Positions 9,142-18,320 are shown, counted from the stretch's first letter. The stretch: DNA of 64,000 bases from JAICSD01 sp963836665 (GCA_963836665.1 CAWIKL010000001.1:2790001-2854000), one strand, 5' to 3'. Program-made: numbers and translations. The notes: generated by a model from the sequence alone, not told the origin.

Positions 9142-10553
9142 CAGGCGAACTCCACCTTGAGGCGCTCGACGACGAGGTCCGTGCCAATGCCGCGCGAGCC
9201 CTTGACCAGCACGAGATCGCCGGGACGCACGCGGCGCTGCACCAGCTCGGCCGCCTCGACGCTGGTCGGCGCATGCAGGATCGCGCTCGGCGGCAGGCCA
9301 GCCGTCTTGGCGGCGTCGGCCAGGCGCAGCGCGGGTCCGCCGCCGACCGTGATCAGCAGGTCGAGGCCGGACGCGGCAGCGGCCCAGCCGCACTCTTCGT
9401 GCAGCCGCGTCGCGTGCTCGCCGAGCTCGAGCATCTCACCGAGAACCGCAATCTTGCGCGCGCTGCCAGTGGCGTTGCGCACGGTTTCGAGCGCACGCTT
9501 GAGCGCGGCCGGGCTCGAGTTGTACGAATCGTCAATCACGGTGACACCGCCGGGAAGGCGGAGCAGTTCGCCGCGACGCGCAGCCGGGCGGACCCGCGCG
9601 GCCCGCTGCGCCACCATCTCGATCGGCACGCCGAGTTCGGTCGCGACCGCGGTGCCCGCCAGCAGGTTGAGCAGGTTGCCGGTGCCGAGCAGCGGGGTTT
9701 CGAGGCGGGCGCTGCCGTGGGGTGTCGTCACCGTTGCCGCCATCCCGTCGAGGCCGCGATGATCGACGAGGCTGGCGTATACATCAGCTCGGTCCGATAC
9801 ACCGAAAGTCACGGTCCGGCCCGAAAACGCGCCGATGCGCGCCCGCACCCGCGCGTCGTCGGCGCCGGCGACCAGCAGGTCGGACGGGCGCGCGCCCTCG
9901 AGAATCTCCGCCTTGGCATCGGCGATGGCGTCGGCGGACGCGAAGAAGCCGAGATGCGCGTCGCCGACGTTCGTCCAGACACGCACGTCGGGCTCCGCGA
10001 TCCCTACCAGCGTTCGGATTTCTCCGGCGTGATTCATGCCCAGCTCGACCACCGCCACGTCGGGGCGCGACGCCAGCTCGAGGAGCGAGAGCGGCAGCCC
10101 GATGTGATTGTTGAAGTTCCCCTTGTTCCGAAACACCTTGTACCTCGCTGCGAGCAACTCCGCGGTCAGTTCCTTGGTCGTCGTCTTGCCGGCGCTGCCG
10201 GTGATGGCCACGACCTTGGCGCCGGATCGCCGCCGTACCTCGCGCGCCGCGTCCTGCAGCGCCCGGGTCGTGTCATCCACCTGGATGACGAGCGGCGCCG
10301 GCCCTCCCGCCCCTGCCGGCGGCAGGACCGGCGTCTGTGCCACGAGCACGCCGGCCGCGCCGGCGGCGAGGGCGCTCGCGACAAACGCATGGCCGTCGTA
10401 GCGATCGCCGCAGATCGCTACGAACAGATCTCCCGCGGCCAACGTCCGCGAGTCGATCGACCATCTGGCGATGCGCCTCTGCGCATCGCCCGAGACGACG
10501 CGGCCGCCCGACACGGTCGCGATCTCCGCCGCGGTGAGGACGATGTCGCCCAC
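9141..10553 (-). CDS. murF: UDP-MurNAc-tripeptide--D-alanyl-D-alanine ligase MurF
   Basis: Mur ligase that completes the UDP-MurNAc-pentapeptide by adding D-Ala-D-Ala. It has 470 residues. The N-terminal WSIDSRTLAAGDLFVA motif, the ATP loop GSAGKTTT (about 119-126), NKGNFNNHIGLP and VIDDSYNSSPAALK are typical of MurF. The start codon is GTG at 10553, only 3 bp after the murE stop. No ddl gene is present in the window, so the D-Ala-D-Ala ligase that supplies its substrate must be encoded elsewhere. Confidence 0.98.
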   Translation of the reverse strand: MGDIVLTAAEIATVSGGRVVSGDAQRRIARWSIDSRTLAAGDLFVAICGDRYDGHAFVASALAAGAAGVLVAQTPVLPPAGAGGPAPLVIQVDDTTRALQDAAREVRRRSGAKVVAITGSAGKTTTKELTAELLAARYKVFRNKGNFNNHIGLPLSLLELASRPDVAVVELGMNHAGEIRTLVGIAEPDVRVWTNVGDAHLGFFASADAIADAKAEILEGARPSDLLVAGADDARVRARIGAFSGRTVTFGVSDRADVYASLVDHRGLDGMAATVTTPHGSARLETPLLGTGNLLNLLAGTAVATELGVPIEMVAQRAARVRPAARRGELLRLPGGVTVIDDSYNSSPAALKRALETVRNATGSARKIAVLGEMLELGEHATRLHEECGWAAAASGLDLLITVGGGPALRLADAAKTAGLPPSAILHAPTSVEAAELVQRRVRPGDLVLVKGSRGIGTDLVVERLKVEFA

Positions 10554-10556
10554 CCG

Positions 10557-12029
10557 CTACGACACCCTCGAGCCGCTGCGCCGTCGCCCGAGCGCGGCGC
10601 GCGCGACCTCGACGTCGTCGAACGGCAGCGTCTTGTCGCCGATCACCTGGTACTTCTCGTGCCCCTTGCCGGCGATCAACACCAGATCGCCGGGGCGTGC
10701 CTCCTGGATCGCGCGCGCGATCGCCTCGCGCCGATCGACGATCGCGATCGACGGCGTGCCCTTCGGCCCCCTGGCGCCGAGCCGGTCGGCAGGCGTGACG
10801 ATACCGCGCTGAATCTCTTCGATGATCCGCGCCGCGTCCTCGCTGCGCGGGTTGTCGGACGTAACGATCACCAAGTCGCTCAGCCGCGCCGCCACCGCCC
10901 CCATCAGCGGCCGTTTCGTGCGATCGCGATCGCCGCCGCAGCCGAACACCGTGACTACGCGGCCAGTGGCGAGCGGGCGGGCCGTCTCGAGCAGGTTCTT
11001 GAGCGCGTCGTCGGTGTGCGCGTAGTCGACGATGACGCGGACGTCGTCGGCGCCGCCCGATACCACCTGGAAGCGTCCGGGCACGTGTTCGAGACGGGCG
11101 ATACCGGTCTCGATCGCCGAGAACGGCAGGTCGAGGGCCATCGCCGCCGCCGCGGCGGCGAGGATGTTGTAGGCATTGGGACGACCGACGAGCGCCGATG
11201 CGACGTGGAAGGTGCCGCGCGGCGTGCGCACTTCGAACGCCAGGCCGTCGAGCGAGAACGACAGCGGGCCAGGGCGGACGTCGGCGGCGGCGTCGATGGC
11301 GTAGGTCACCGGCCGCCGCGCCGCGGCGACGAGCTCGGCGCCGCGGCGATCGTCGACGTTGATCACGCCGACGGCGCCGTCAGGCAGGATCTCGAAGAGG
11401 CGGCGCTTGGCGACGAAGTACGACTCCATGTCGCCGTGGAAGTCGAGATGATCGCGCGTCAGGTTGGTGAAGACCCCGGCGGCAAAGCGCAGGCTGTCGA
11501 CGCGGCGCAGGGCCAGCGCGTGCGACGACACTTCCATCGCGCAGGCGCCTGTTCCCTGGCCGACCATGTCGCGCAGCATCCGCTGCAGCTCGGGCGATTC
11601 GGGCGTCGTCCGCGATGCGTCGACCTCGCGCCCGCCAACGGTGTAGGCGATGGTGCCGATGCGCCCGCACTTGATGCCGGCCGCCTCAAAGATCGATGCC
11701 AGCACGTACGACGTCGTCGTCTTGCCGTTGGTGCCGGTAATACCGACGAGGGCCAGCTCCTCGCTCGGGTTGCGGTAGAACGCGGCAGCGGCCTCCGCCA
11801 TCGCGGCGCGCGCGTTGGTCACCTGCACCCACGGCACCGGCGTGCCCGCCGGGGCCGCCGTCTCGGCCACGACGGCCAGCGCGCCGTTGGCGATCGCCTG
11901 CGGGACGAAGCGGGCACCGTCGGCGTTGACGCCACGCAGCGCAAAGAAGATCGCACCCGGCTCTACCTGGCGCGAATCGTAGGCAATGGCAGTGACGCCG
12001 CCACGATCGAGCAGATCGTTCACCGTCAT
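10557..12029 (-). CDS. murE: UDP-MurNAc-L-Ala-D-Glu--diaminopimelate ligase MurE
   Basis: Mur ligase that adds the third amino acid of the stem peptide. Its 490 residues include the N-terminal YDSRQVEPGAIFFAL motif, the ATP loop GTNGKTTTS (99-107), NLTRDHLDFHGD, and DNPRSED at about 392-398. The DNPR sequence is the known signature of meso-diaminopimelate-specific MurE, in contrast to lysine-specific enzymes. This predicts a DAP-type wall, as expected for a diderm. The start overlaps the ftsI stop (ATGA). Confidence 0.98.
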   Translation of the reverse strand: MTVNDLLDRGGVTAIAYDSRQVEPGAIFFALRGVNADGARFVPQAIANGALAVVAETAAPAGTPVPWVQVTNARAAMAEAAAAFYRNPSEELALVGITGTNGKTTTSYVLASIFEAAGIKCGRIGTIAYTVGGREVDASRTTPESPELQRMLRDMVGQGTGACAMEVSSHALALRRVDSLRFAAGVFTNLTRDHLDFHGDMESYFVAKRRLFEILPDGAVGVINVDDRRGAELVAAARRPVTYAIDAAADVRPGPLSFSLDGLAFEVRTPRGTFHVASALVGRPNAYNILAAAAAAMALDLPFSAIETGIARLEHVPGRFQVVSGGADDVRVIVDYAHTDDALKNLLETARPLATGRVVTVFGCGGDRDRTKRPLMGAVAARLSDLVIVTSDNPRSEDAARIIEEIQRGIVTPADRLGARGPKGTPSIAIVDRREAIARAIQEARPGDLVLIAGKGHEKYQVIGDKTLPFDDVEVARAALGRRRSGSRVS

Positions 12030-14140
12030 GGCTGCCCTCCCGTGGCGGGGGGGCGGCGTCCGAGTGTCAGCGCGCAGGCATCGCCACGCACGAGCGCATC
12101 GCCGGGACGCGGGCTCTGTTCGACGACGAAGCCGTCGCCGGTGAGGCGCGCCGTCATGCCGATGTGCGACAGCGCACGCAGCGCCTCGCGCGCGCTCATG
12201 CCGCGCAAGTCCGGCATCTGGCCGTCCTGCGCCGGCAGCGGTCGCGCCGCCAGCGCGGTCGCCGCGACGGCGGGCTGCGCCGCCGCGCCCGCATCGCCGT
12301 CGCGCAGGTCACGGTGCGCAACCAGCACCGGTGGTTCGGCGTTGAGGTTCGGACCGACGCCGAGGTAGGTGACCGCCGCTTCCGCGATCCGCTTGAAAAC
12401 CGGCGCCGACACCGCGCCGCCGGTGTAGCCGTTGCCGTGCGGCGAATCGATGACGACGAGAATGGTCAGCGCCGGATCGCGCGACGGAATGAAGCCGACA
12501 AACGACGCGTTGTAGTCCGACTTCTGGTAATGGCCGTTGACCAGCTTGGCCGCCGTGCCGGTCTTGCCGGCGATGGTGTAGCCGTCGATCTGCGCTGCCC
12601 GCGCCGTCCCGCGCTCGACCACCTGCTCCATGATCGTCGTCAGCGTTGCCGCCGTGTCGGCCTCGATGGTGCGGCGCATCTCCTTGTGGGGGACCTCGAG
12701 CCGGCGGCCATCCTGGATGAACGCGCGCACGACGCGCGGCTGGATCAGATGGCCACCGTTGGCCACCGAGCTCACCGCTGTCGCCATCTGCAGCGGCGTG
12801 ACCCCGACCTGGTAGCCCATCGCGACCGACGCCAGCGCGCTCTGGTTGAGATGGTCGGCGCTCCAGACGATGCCGGCGGTCTCCCCCTTGAAGTCGGGAC
12901 CGAGAGTCTGGCCGAAACCGAAGCGGCTGACGTACTGCGTCAACAGCTGCGGCCCGACCTTCAGCCCGACCTTGATCGCCCCCACGTTGCTCGACTTGAC
13001 GATGACGTCGGTGAAATCGATGACGCCGTACTTGTGCGTGTCATAGATCGGCTTGCGGCCGGGAAAGGTGATCGAGCCCGGATTGGTGTCGATCATCGTG
13101 TCGGGCGTGATCACGTGGTTTTCGAGCGCGGCCGACGCGGTCACGATCTTGAACGTCGACCCCGGCTCGTAGAGCGTCTGGATGGCGCGGTTGCGCTTGG
13201 CGTCGTCGTCGGCGCGCGAGAAGGTGTTGGGGTTGAAGGTTGGCCAGTTGGCCAGCGCCAGGATCTCTCCGGTGTGCGGATCCATGACGATCGCCGTGCC
13301 GCCCTGGGCGTGGTTCTGCTCGACCCCCGCGCGCAGTTCGCGCTCGGCGACGTACTGCAAGTATTCGTCGATCGTGAGCTCGATGCCGGCGCCGGCGGTG
13401 GCCGGGCGCTCGACGCGGCTGTAGAGCGCGCGCCGCTTGTTGTCGGTCTGGATGAGGATCTTGCCGTCCTTGCCGCGGATCTGCGAGTCGTAGGCCGATT
13501 CGATGCCGCCGAGGCCGACATTGTCGAGCCCGACGTAGCCGATGACGTGCGCGGCCAGCTCGCTGTTCGGATAGTAGCGGCGGCTCTCCTTGTAGAGGGT
13601 AATGCCGGGCAGCGCCAGCGCCCTGACGCGTTTGCCTTCGTCGGGTGACACCTGACGCGCGACGTAGGCGAACGATTTCTTCGCCGACAGGCTCCTGCCG
13701 ATCTGCGCCTGCCGTTCGGGGGTGCAGCCGTCGAGGGCGTGGCAGAGCTCGGCGGCGACCTCGGCCGGGTCGTCGATTTCGGTCGGCACTGCGGCGATCG
13801 TGTCGGCGTCGACGCTGTAGGCGAGCACGCGCCCCTTGCGGTCGAAGATCTCGCCGCGCTTGGCGGGCGGCACCAGCGTCCGCATCTGCTGCCTGTCGGC
13901 GCGCAGCATCAGCTCGCCGTGGTCGATCACCTGCAAGTAGACCAGCCGCGCCTCGATGCCGGCGGTCCACAGGCCGAGAAACGCGGCGCAGACGAGGAGC
14001 CGCGAACGTATCGTGCTCCGCCAGTCCGTGACCGGCCGCGCGGCCGCGCCTCCCCGCCCGGCCGCAGCCCACGGCGCGGCTCCGCCCAGGCGGATCAGCG
14101 ATCCAAAACCGGACTGGAGCGATGCGCGCGTCAGAGTCAT
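12026..14140 (-). CDS. ftsI: Peptidoglycan D,D-transpeptidase FtsI (class B PBP3 with PASTA domain)
   Basis: Septal transpeptidase that crosslinks glycan made by FtsW. The 704 residues comprise an unusually long arginine/glycine-rich cytoplasmic tail (about 1-43), one membrane span (46-62), the PBP dimerisation domain starting RGEIFDRKGRVLA, and the transpeptidase domain with SxxK at Ser328 (EPGSTFK), SSN at 383-385 and KTGT at 526-529. A C-terminal PASTA-like module (PDLRGMSAREALRAL and following) covers about 640-700. ftsL precedes it by 7 bp and murE overlaps its stop. All catalytic motifs are intact. Confidence 0.96.
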   Translation of the reverse strand: MTLTRASLQSGFGSLIRLGGAAPWAAAGRGGAAARPVTDWRSTIRSRLLVCAAFLGLWTAGIEARLVYLQVIDHGELMLRADRQQMRTLVPPAKRGEIFDRKGRVLAYSVDADTIAAVPTEIDDPAEVAAELCHALDGCTPERQAQIGRSLSAKKSFAYVARQVSPDEGKRVRALALPGITLYKESRRYYPNSELAAHVIGYVGLDNVGLGGIESAYDSQIRGKDGKILIQTDNKRRALYSRVERPATAGAGIELTIDEYLQYVAERELRAGVEQNHAQGGTAIVMDPHTGEILALANWPTFNPNTFSRADDDAKRNRAIQTLYEPGSTFKIVTASAALENHVITPDTMIDTNPGSITFPGRKPIYDTHKYGVIDFTDVIVKSSNVGAIKVGLKVGPQLLTQYVSRFGFGQTLGPDFKGETAGIVWSADHLNQSALASVAMGYQVGVTPLQMATAVSSVANGGHLIQPRVVRAFIQDGRRLEVPHKEMRRTIEADTAATLTTIMEQVVERGTARAAQIDGYTIAGKTGTAAKLVNGHYQKSDYNASFVGFIPSRDPALTILVVIDSPHGNGYTGGAVSAPVFKRIAEAAVTYLGVGPNLNAEPPVLVAHRDLRDGDAGAAAQPAVAATALAARPLPAQDGQMPDLRGMSAREALRALSHIGMTARLTGDGFVVEQSPRPGDALVRGDACALTLGRRPPATGGQP

Positions 14141-14147
14141 GGGCGGA

Positions 14148-14540
14148 TCAGCGGGATGCGACGATCGACTTCTCAGGGGGCAGCGCCGGCGTCACCCGTT
14201 CGATGACGATGGCTTGGCCGTGCGCGGGCGGGACGAGATGCAGCTGCTCGATGGCGATCTTCTCGATGCGGCGCGGTGCGCGCAGCGTCTCGAGCTCCAG
14301 GCGCAGGTGGCGGTTGACGTCCTCTTCGGCGGCGCGCTCCTGTTGCATGCGTTCGATCTGGTAGCCGTGACGCAGCAGCTCGAAGTGCTGCCACGCCGAG
14401 AACAGCAGCACCACGACCAGGAACAGGCCGATGCCCATCGTCCGCCACAGCTGGCGCTGGCGCGCCTGATCGACCTCGCGGACGATCGGGTTGTTGCGAA
14501 CGTCCTTCTTGATTGCGTACTCGAAGTCCATCGCGCTCAT
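14148..14540 (-). CDS. ftsL: Cell division protein FtsL
   Basis: Small bitopic divisome protein that forms a complex with FtsQ and FtsB and activates FtsW/FtsI. It has 130 residues: a charged cytoplasmic part (1-35), a single membrane span (about 36-54, LGIGLFLVVVLLFSAW-like), then a heptad-rich coiled coil (55-95) and a short tail. FtsL sequences diverge strongly, so the call rests on topology, length and the invariant position between rsmH and ftsI. The ATG overlaps the rsmH stop (ATGA). Confidence 0.88.
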   Translation of the reverse strand: MSAMDFEYAIKKDVRNNPIVREVDQARQRQLWRTMGIGLFLVVVLLFSAWQHFELLRHGYQIERMQQERAAEEDVNRHLRLELETLRAPRRIEKIAIEQLHLVPPAHGQAIVIERVTPALPPEKSIVASR

Positions 14541-15424
14541 GCCAACCTCTCAATCGCGCGCAGTTTGGCGCTGCGCGCCCGGGCGTTGCGCTCCACTTCC
14601 GCGTCCGACGGCATCAGCGGCCGCCTGGTCAGGATGCGCAGCTCCGTGTCCGCCTTCTCCATCGCGCGGAACGTGTGCTTGACGATGCGATCCTCGAGCG
14701 AATGAAAGGTGATCACCGCCAGGCGCGCGTTGGCCAGCAACCGTCGTCCCGCCGCCTCGAGAAACGCGTCGAGGCCGTCGAGTTCACGGTTGACCCAGAT
14801 GCGCAGCGCCTGGAAGGTCCGCGTCGCGGGGTCGATGCGCTGGTGACCGACATGCGGCACGGCGCGGCGCACGATCGCCGCCAGCCGGCCGGTCGTCTCG
14901 ATCGCACCGCTACGGCGCGCCCCGACGATGGCGCGCGCGACACGGCGCGAATGGCGTTCCTCGCCGAAGCGGAAGATCACGTCGGCCAGCTCGGTCTCAT
15001 CCACATCGCGCAGCAGGTCGGCCGCGCTCGGCCCTTGGCTGCGGTCCATGCGCATATCGAGCGGTTCGTCGCGGCGGAAACTGAAGCCGCGGCCGTCGGC
15101 GTCGAGCTGCATCGAAGAGACGCCGAGGTCCGCCAGCGCGCCGTCGACGCGGGTGACGCCGCGGCCGTCGAGTACGCGATCGAGGTCGCGGTAGTCGGCA
15201 TGGACGAGCGCGACCCGATCGCCGAAGGGCGCCAGGCGCTCACGCGCGAGCGCCAGCGCCGTCTCGTCACGGTCGAAGCCGAGCAGCTGCGAGGCGCCCG
15301 CCGCGAGCAGCGCATGCCCATGGCCGCCGAGCCCGACGGTGCAGTCAACGAACAGGCCACCCCGCGCAGGGGCGAGCAGCTCGACCACTTCGGGGACCAT
15401 GACCGGCTCGTGCACGTTGGCCAT
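14537..15424 (-). CDS. rsmH: 16S rRNA (cytosine-1402-N4)-methyltransferase RsmH
   Basis: SAM-dependent methyltransferase that modifies C1402 in the ribosomal decoding centre; also called MraW. The chosen ATG at 15424 begins MANVHEPVMVPEVVELL, the standard family N-terminus, and follows a GGGGGC ribosome-binding stretch; the open frame extends further into mraZ. The 295 residues carry the SAM motif FVDCTVGLGGHGHALL, DLGVSSMQLD, FRRDEPLDMRMD and FHSLEDRIVKH. It starts 11 bp after the mraZ stop. Confidence is high. Confidence 0.97.
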   Translation of the reverse strand: MANVHEPVMVPEVVELLAPARGGLFVDCTVGLGGHGHALLAAGASQLLGFDRDETALALARERLAPFGDRVALVHADYRDLDRVLDGRGVTRVDGALADLGVSSMQLDADGRGFSFRRDEPLDMRMDRSQGPSAADLLRDVDETELADVIFRFGEERHSRRVARAIVGARRSGAIETTGRLAAIVRRAVPHVGHQRIDPATRTFQALRIWVNRELDGLDAFLEAAGRRLLANARLAVITFHSLEDRIVKHTFRAMEKADTELRILTRRPLMPSDAEVERNARARSAKLRAIERLA

Positions 15425-15435
15425 CGCGCCCCCGG

Positions 15436-15876
15436 CTAGATGCCGAACTCCGAAAGAGCGCGCGCATCCTCGTCGGTGAATGGATCGCTCTGCATCTTCG
15501 CGACGAGGCGATCGTGGTTCCACACTTCGAGGCGATCGACCGCGCCGAGCACATCCACATCACCGCTCATGCCCGCCGACTCGCGCAGCCGCTGGTGGAT
15601 CACCACGCGGCCCTGCGTGTCGATCTCTGCCGCCTGGCCGAAGTAGTTCACCCGGTCGAGGAAGCGGTTGCGGGACGGGTGCGTGGAAGGGGCGCGCGCG
15701 AGCCGTTCCTCGAGTGCCAGCCAGATCGGCAGCGGGTAAATCCGTACAGACTCCCCCGTGAGGCTCGTCACGAACAGCTCGTTGCCGTGCGTCTTTTCGA
15801 CCAGCGCACGGAAAGCGTTCGGGATCTTGAGCCGGCCTTTGTCATCTATTCTGGCGGCGTGATTGCCCCGGAGCAC
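15436..15876 (-). CDS. mraZ: Transcriptional regulator MraZ
   Basis: AbrB-like DNA-binding protein that forms a ring and regulates its own dcw operon. It has 146 residues with two swapped-hairpin repeats: an N-terminal one (IDDKGRLKIPNAFRAL) and a second (IDTQGRVVIHQRLRE) near residue 85. The start is GTG at 15876. Just upstream on the same strand are three GTGGA boxes spaced 10 bp apart and a consensus promoter, which fits autoregulation. It is the first gene of the cluster. Confidence 0.96.
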   Translation of the reverse strand: MLRGNHAARIDDKGRLKIPNAFRALVEKTHGNELFVTSLTGESVRIYPLPIWLALEERLARAPSTHPSRNRFLDRVNYFGQAAEIDTQGRVVIHQRLRESAGMSGDVDVLGAVDRLEVWNHDRLVAKMQSDPFTDEDARALSEFGI

Positions 15877-15886
15877 GTCTGTTTAC

Positions 15887-15911
15887 TCCACTTTGCTCCA
15901 CAAAATTCCAC
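15887..15911 (-). promoter_or_regulatory. MraZ operator: three direct GTGGA boxes
   Basis: On the minus strand, GTGGA occurs at 15911-15907, 15901-15897 and 15891-15887, exactly 10 bp apart. Known MraZ sites are short GTGGG/GTGGA-like repeats with about one helical turn between them, directly upstream of mraZ. The boxes lie between the -10 element and the GTG start and overlap the predicted transcription start, so MraZ binding would block initiation. Confidence 0.85.
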
Positions 15912-15915
15912 CGCG

Positions 15916-15944
15916 ATAGTAGAGGCCGGGTCCAACTCTGTCAA
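15916..15944 (-). promoter_or_regulatory. Sigma70-type promoter of the dcw cluster
   Basis: On the minus strand TTGACA (15944-15939) is followed by a 17-bp spacer and TACTAT (15921-15916). This is a near-consensus housekeeping promoter with ideal spacing. The predicted start of transcription is near 15909, within the MraZ boxes and about 33 bases before the mraZ GTG. Confidence 0.85.
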
Positions 15945-16017
15945 CGCCAAAATGTTGGGGCAGTTGGGCTTACGCCTTATCTTCGCCCAATCGCATGCTA
16001 GGATGTGCAGATCTGTC

Positions 16018-17106
16018 ATGCTCAGAGCCGGACTCATTGGATTCCCCGCGTCGGGTAAGACCGCCCTTTTCCAACTGCTGACCTCCGCGCGCGACGCCCC
16101 GCGGCCGTCCGGAAAACAGGAAGCCAACGTCGGCGTTGCCCGCGTCCCGGACGAACGGCTCGACCGGTTGACCGCGCTCTTCAACCCGAAGAAACACGTC
16201 CCCGCGACGGTCGAATTCGCCGACATGGGAGGCGCGACGGCAGGCAAGTCCGGCGCGGCGGCCCTGCTCGATGTGGCTGCGTTTCGTAACGCTGACGCGC
16301 TCCTCCATGTCGTCCGCATGTTCCGGGACCCGGCGGTGCCGCACGCCGCCGGATCCGTCGATGCCGCGCGCGACGTGCGGACGATGGAAGACGAAGTCAT
16401 CCTCGCGGATCTCGGTGTCGTCGAGCGCCGTCTCGAGCGTCTGGAGAAAGACCTCAAGAAGCAGGCGAACCCCGAGCTGAAGAAGGAACAGGAGACTCTG
16501 CACGCCTGTCGCGCCGCGCTCGAAGCGGGCCGGCCGCTCCGCGATCTCGATCTCGCGGGGGACGATCTGCGCCGGCTGCGGGGCTTCCAGTTCCTGTCGT
16601 CCAAGCCGCTGCTCATCGTGCTCAACCTGGACGAGTCCGACCTGGCGCAGGCCGACCACGCCGCCGAGCTCGCCGGCATCCAGGACTTCGTGACCGGCAG
16701 GAATACGCGCGCTGTGCCGATCTGCGCCAAGATCGAGCTCGAGATCGCGCAGCTCGAGCCGGCGGACGCCAGGGCGTTCATGGCCGATCTCGGCTTGAAG
16801 GAGTCCGGGCTGGATCGCGTGATCCGCGCCAGCTACGACCTGCTCGGTTACATCTCGTTCTTCACCGTCGGCGAGGACGAGAACCGCGCCTGGTCGATTC
16901 CGCGCGGTACGAATGCGCAGAACGCCGCCGGCGAGATCCACAGCGACATCCAGCGCGGCTTCATCCGTGCCGAGGTCTGCCGCCATGAGCATCTGCTTGA
17001 GCGCGGATCGATCGCCGCCTGCCGCGATCATGCCGAACTGCGTCTCGAGGGCAAGGAATACATCGTCCTCGACGGCGACGTCATTAACTTCCGGCACGCG
17101 ACATAG
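16018..17106 (+). CDS. ychF: Redox-regulated ATPase YchF
   Basis: Obg-related P-loop protein that hydrolyses ATP and associates with ribosomes. From ATG 16018 it has 362 residues, the standard YchF length. The P-loop GFPASGKT is at 8-15. The base-recognition motif reads NLDE (203-206), the NxxE form that makes YchF prefer ATP over GTP. A coiled-coil insertion covers about 133-160 and the C-terminal TGS-like region ends with GDVINFRHA. A TGCTAGGAT extended -10 lies 13 bp upstream. It is divergent from mraZ and not obviously linked to the glycan genes after it. Confidence 0.94.
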   Translation: MLRAGLIGFPASGKTALFQLLTSARDAPRPSGKQEANVGVARVPDERLDRLTALFNPKKHVPATVEFADMGGATAGKSGAAALLDVAAFRNADALLHVVRMFRDPAVPHAAGSVDAARDVRTMEDEVILADLGVVERRLERLEKDLKKQANPELKKEQETLHACRAALEAGRPLRDLDLAGDDLRRLRGFQFLSSKPLLIVLNLDESDLAQADHAAELAGIQDFVTGRNTRAVPICAKIELEIAQLEPADARAFMADLGLKESGLDRVIRASYDLLGYISFFTVGEDENRAWSIPRGTNAQNAAGEIHSDIQRGFIRAEVCRHEHLLERGSIAACRDHAELRLEGKEYIVLDGDVINFRHAT

Positions 17107-17186
17107 GTGACTTCGCCGTCAATGACGAATGGCGAATGGCGAACGACACAGCGATTGCGCGATCCGGTTCATAATTCGGAACGCCG

Positions 17187-18320
17187 ATGACAGTCCGGAC
17201 GGTGGTCGTCTGCGAGGCGCAAGTGCCCTTTGTGCGCGGCGGCGCGGAGATCCACGTCCGTGAGCTCGTGCGTGAGCTGACCGCGCGCGGCTACCAGGCC
17301 GAGCTCGTCAGCGTGCCGTTCAAGTGGTATCCGAAGAGCGAGATTCTGCCGCACGCCGCGGCCTGGCGGCTGCTCGACTTGAGCGAAAGCAACGGACGCT
17401 CGATCGATCTCCTCATCGCGTCGAAGTTCCCGACGTATTTCGTCCGGCACCCGAACAAGGTGGCGTGGTTGATCCACCAGTACCGCGCCGCCTATGAGCT
17501 GTGCGGTACCATCTACAGCGACTTCGGGCACAACGAGGCGGATCTCGGGCTGCGCGACACTCTGCTCCGGCTCGATACGACGATGCTCGGCGAGTGCCGA
17601 CGAGTGTTCGCCAACGCGCAGAACACCGCCAACCGCGTGCACGAATACAACGGCGTCATGGCCGAAGCGCTCTATCATCCGCCACGTCTGGCGGCACGGC
17701 TCGAGGCCGGGCCCTACGGCGCCTATGTCCTGTCGGTCGGGCGCCTCGAATCGGTGAAACGGGTCGATCTGCTGGTGTCGGCGATGAGTCGGGTCGATAC
17801 TCCGATCCGGATGTTTGTCGCCGGAGAGGGCACCCAGCGGGCCAATCTCGAGCGGGCGGCGCACGAGGCGGGGGTCGCCGATCGGGTCGACTTCCTCGGC
17901 GCCATCGACGACCAGCAGCTGGTCACGCTCTACCGCGACGCGCTGGCAGTGCTCTATCCGCCCTACGACGAGGACTTCGGCTACGTCACGCTCGAAGCGT
18001 TTCTTGCGCACAAGCCGGTCGTCACCGCGACGGACTCGGGCGGCCCCAACGAGTTCGTCATCGACGGCGTCAACGGGTTTTCGGTGGCGCCGGAACCCGA
18101 GGCAATCGCCGCGGCCGTCAACGCGCTGGCCCGCGATCGGGCGCGCGCGAAGTCGCTGGGCGACGCCGGCTACGAACGGGCGCGAACGATTACCTGGGAC
18201 GGCGTGATCGAGAAGCTGGTGGACGCCGGCGCCGGGGGGAAGCCGCCGCAGGCGGGCGCGAACGCGCAGCGCGGCGAGGCGCCGCTGCCGGATTCCGCCG
18301 AGCGAAGTGAACGAGGATGA
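17187..18320 (+). CDS. GT4-family glycosyltransferase
   Basis: Retaining GT-B glycosyltransferase, expected to add a sugar from a nucleotide donor to a lipid-linked glycan in the cytoplasm. The 377 residues show the N-terminal glycine-rich acceptor loop (VPFVRGGAEIHVRELV), the second-domain start YVLSVGRLESVKRVD, and the donor-site E-x7-E motif EDFGYVTLE (262-270). The last 30 residues are low-complexity and look derived from an intergenic repeat rather than from the enzyme fold. It is the first gene of the glycan locus and overlaps the next gene by ATGA. Donor and acceptor are unknown. Confidence 0.88.
   Translation: MTVRTVVVCEAQVPFVRGGAEIHVRELVRELTARGYQAELVSVPFKWYPKSEILPHAAAWRLLDLSESNGRSIDLLIASKFPTYFVRHPNKVAWLIHQYRAAYELCGTIYSDFGHNEADLGLRDTLLRLDTTMLGECRRVFANAQNTANRVHEYNGVMAEALYHPPRLAARLEAGPYGAYVLSVGRLESVKRVDLLVSAMSRVDTPIRMFVAGEGTQRANLERAAHEAGVADRVDFLGAIDDQQLVTLYRDALAVLYPPYDEDFGYVTLEAFLAHKPVVTATDSGGPNEFVIDGVNGFSVAPEPEAIAAAVNALARDRARAKSLGDAGYERARTITWDGVIEKLVDAGAGGKPPQAGANAQRGEAPLPDSAERSERG

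Noticed and set aside
9273..12368. Open frame of 1031 codons on the plus strand, antisense to murF, murE and part of ftsI
   Set aside because: The translation is rich in Arg, His, Asp and Gly with no domain; it mirrors well-conserved genes on the other strand and is a common artefact of high-GC coding DNA.
17107..17186. GACGAATGGCGAATGGCGAACGAC as a CRISPR or tandem repeat
   Set aside because: Only two short imperfect units, no spacers and no cas genes; at most a degenerate intergenic word also seen inverted near 22330.
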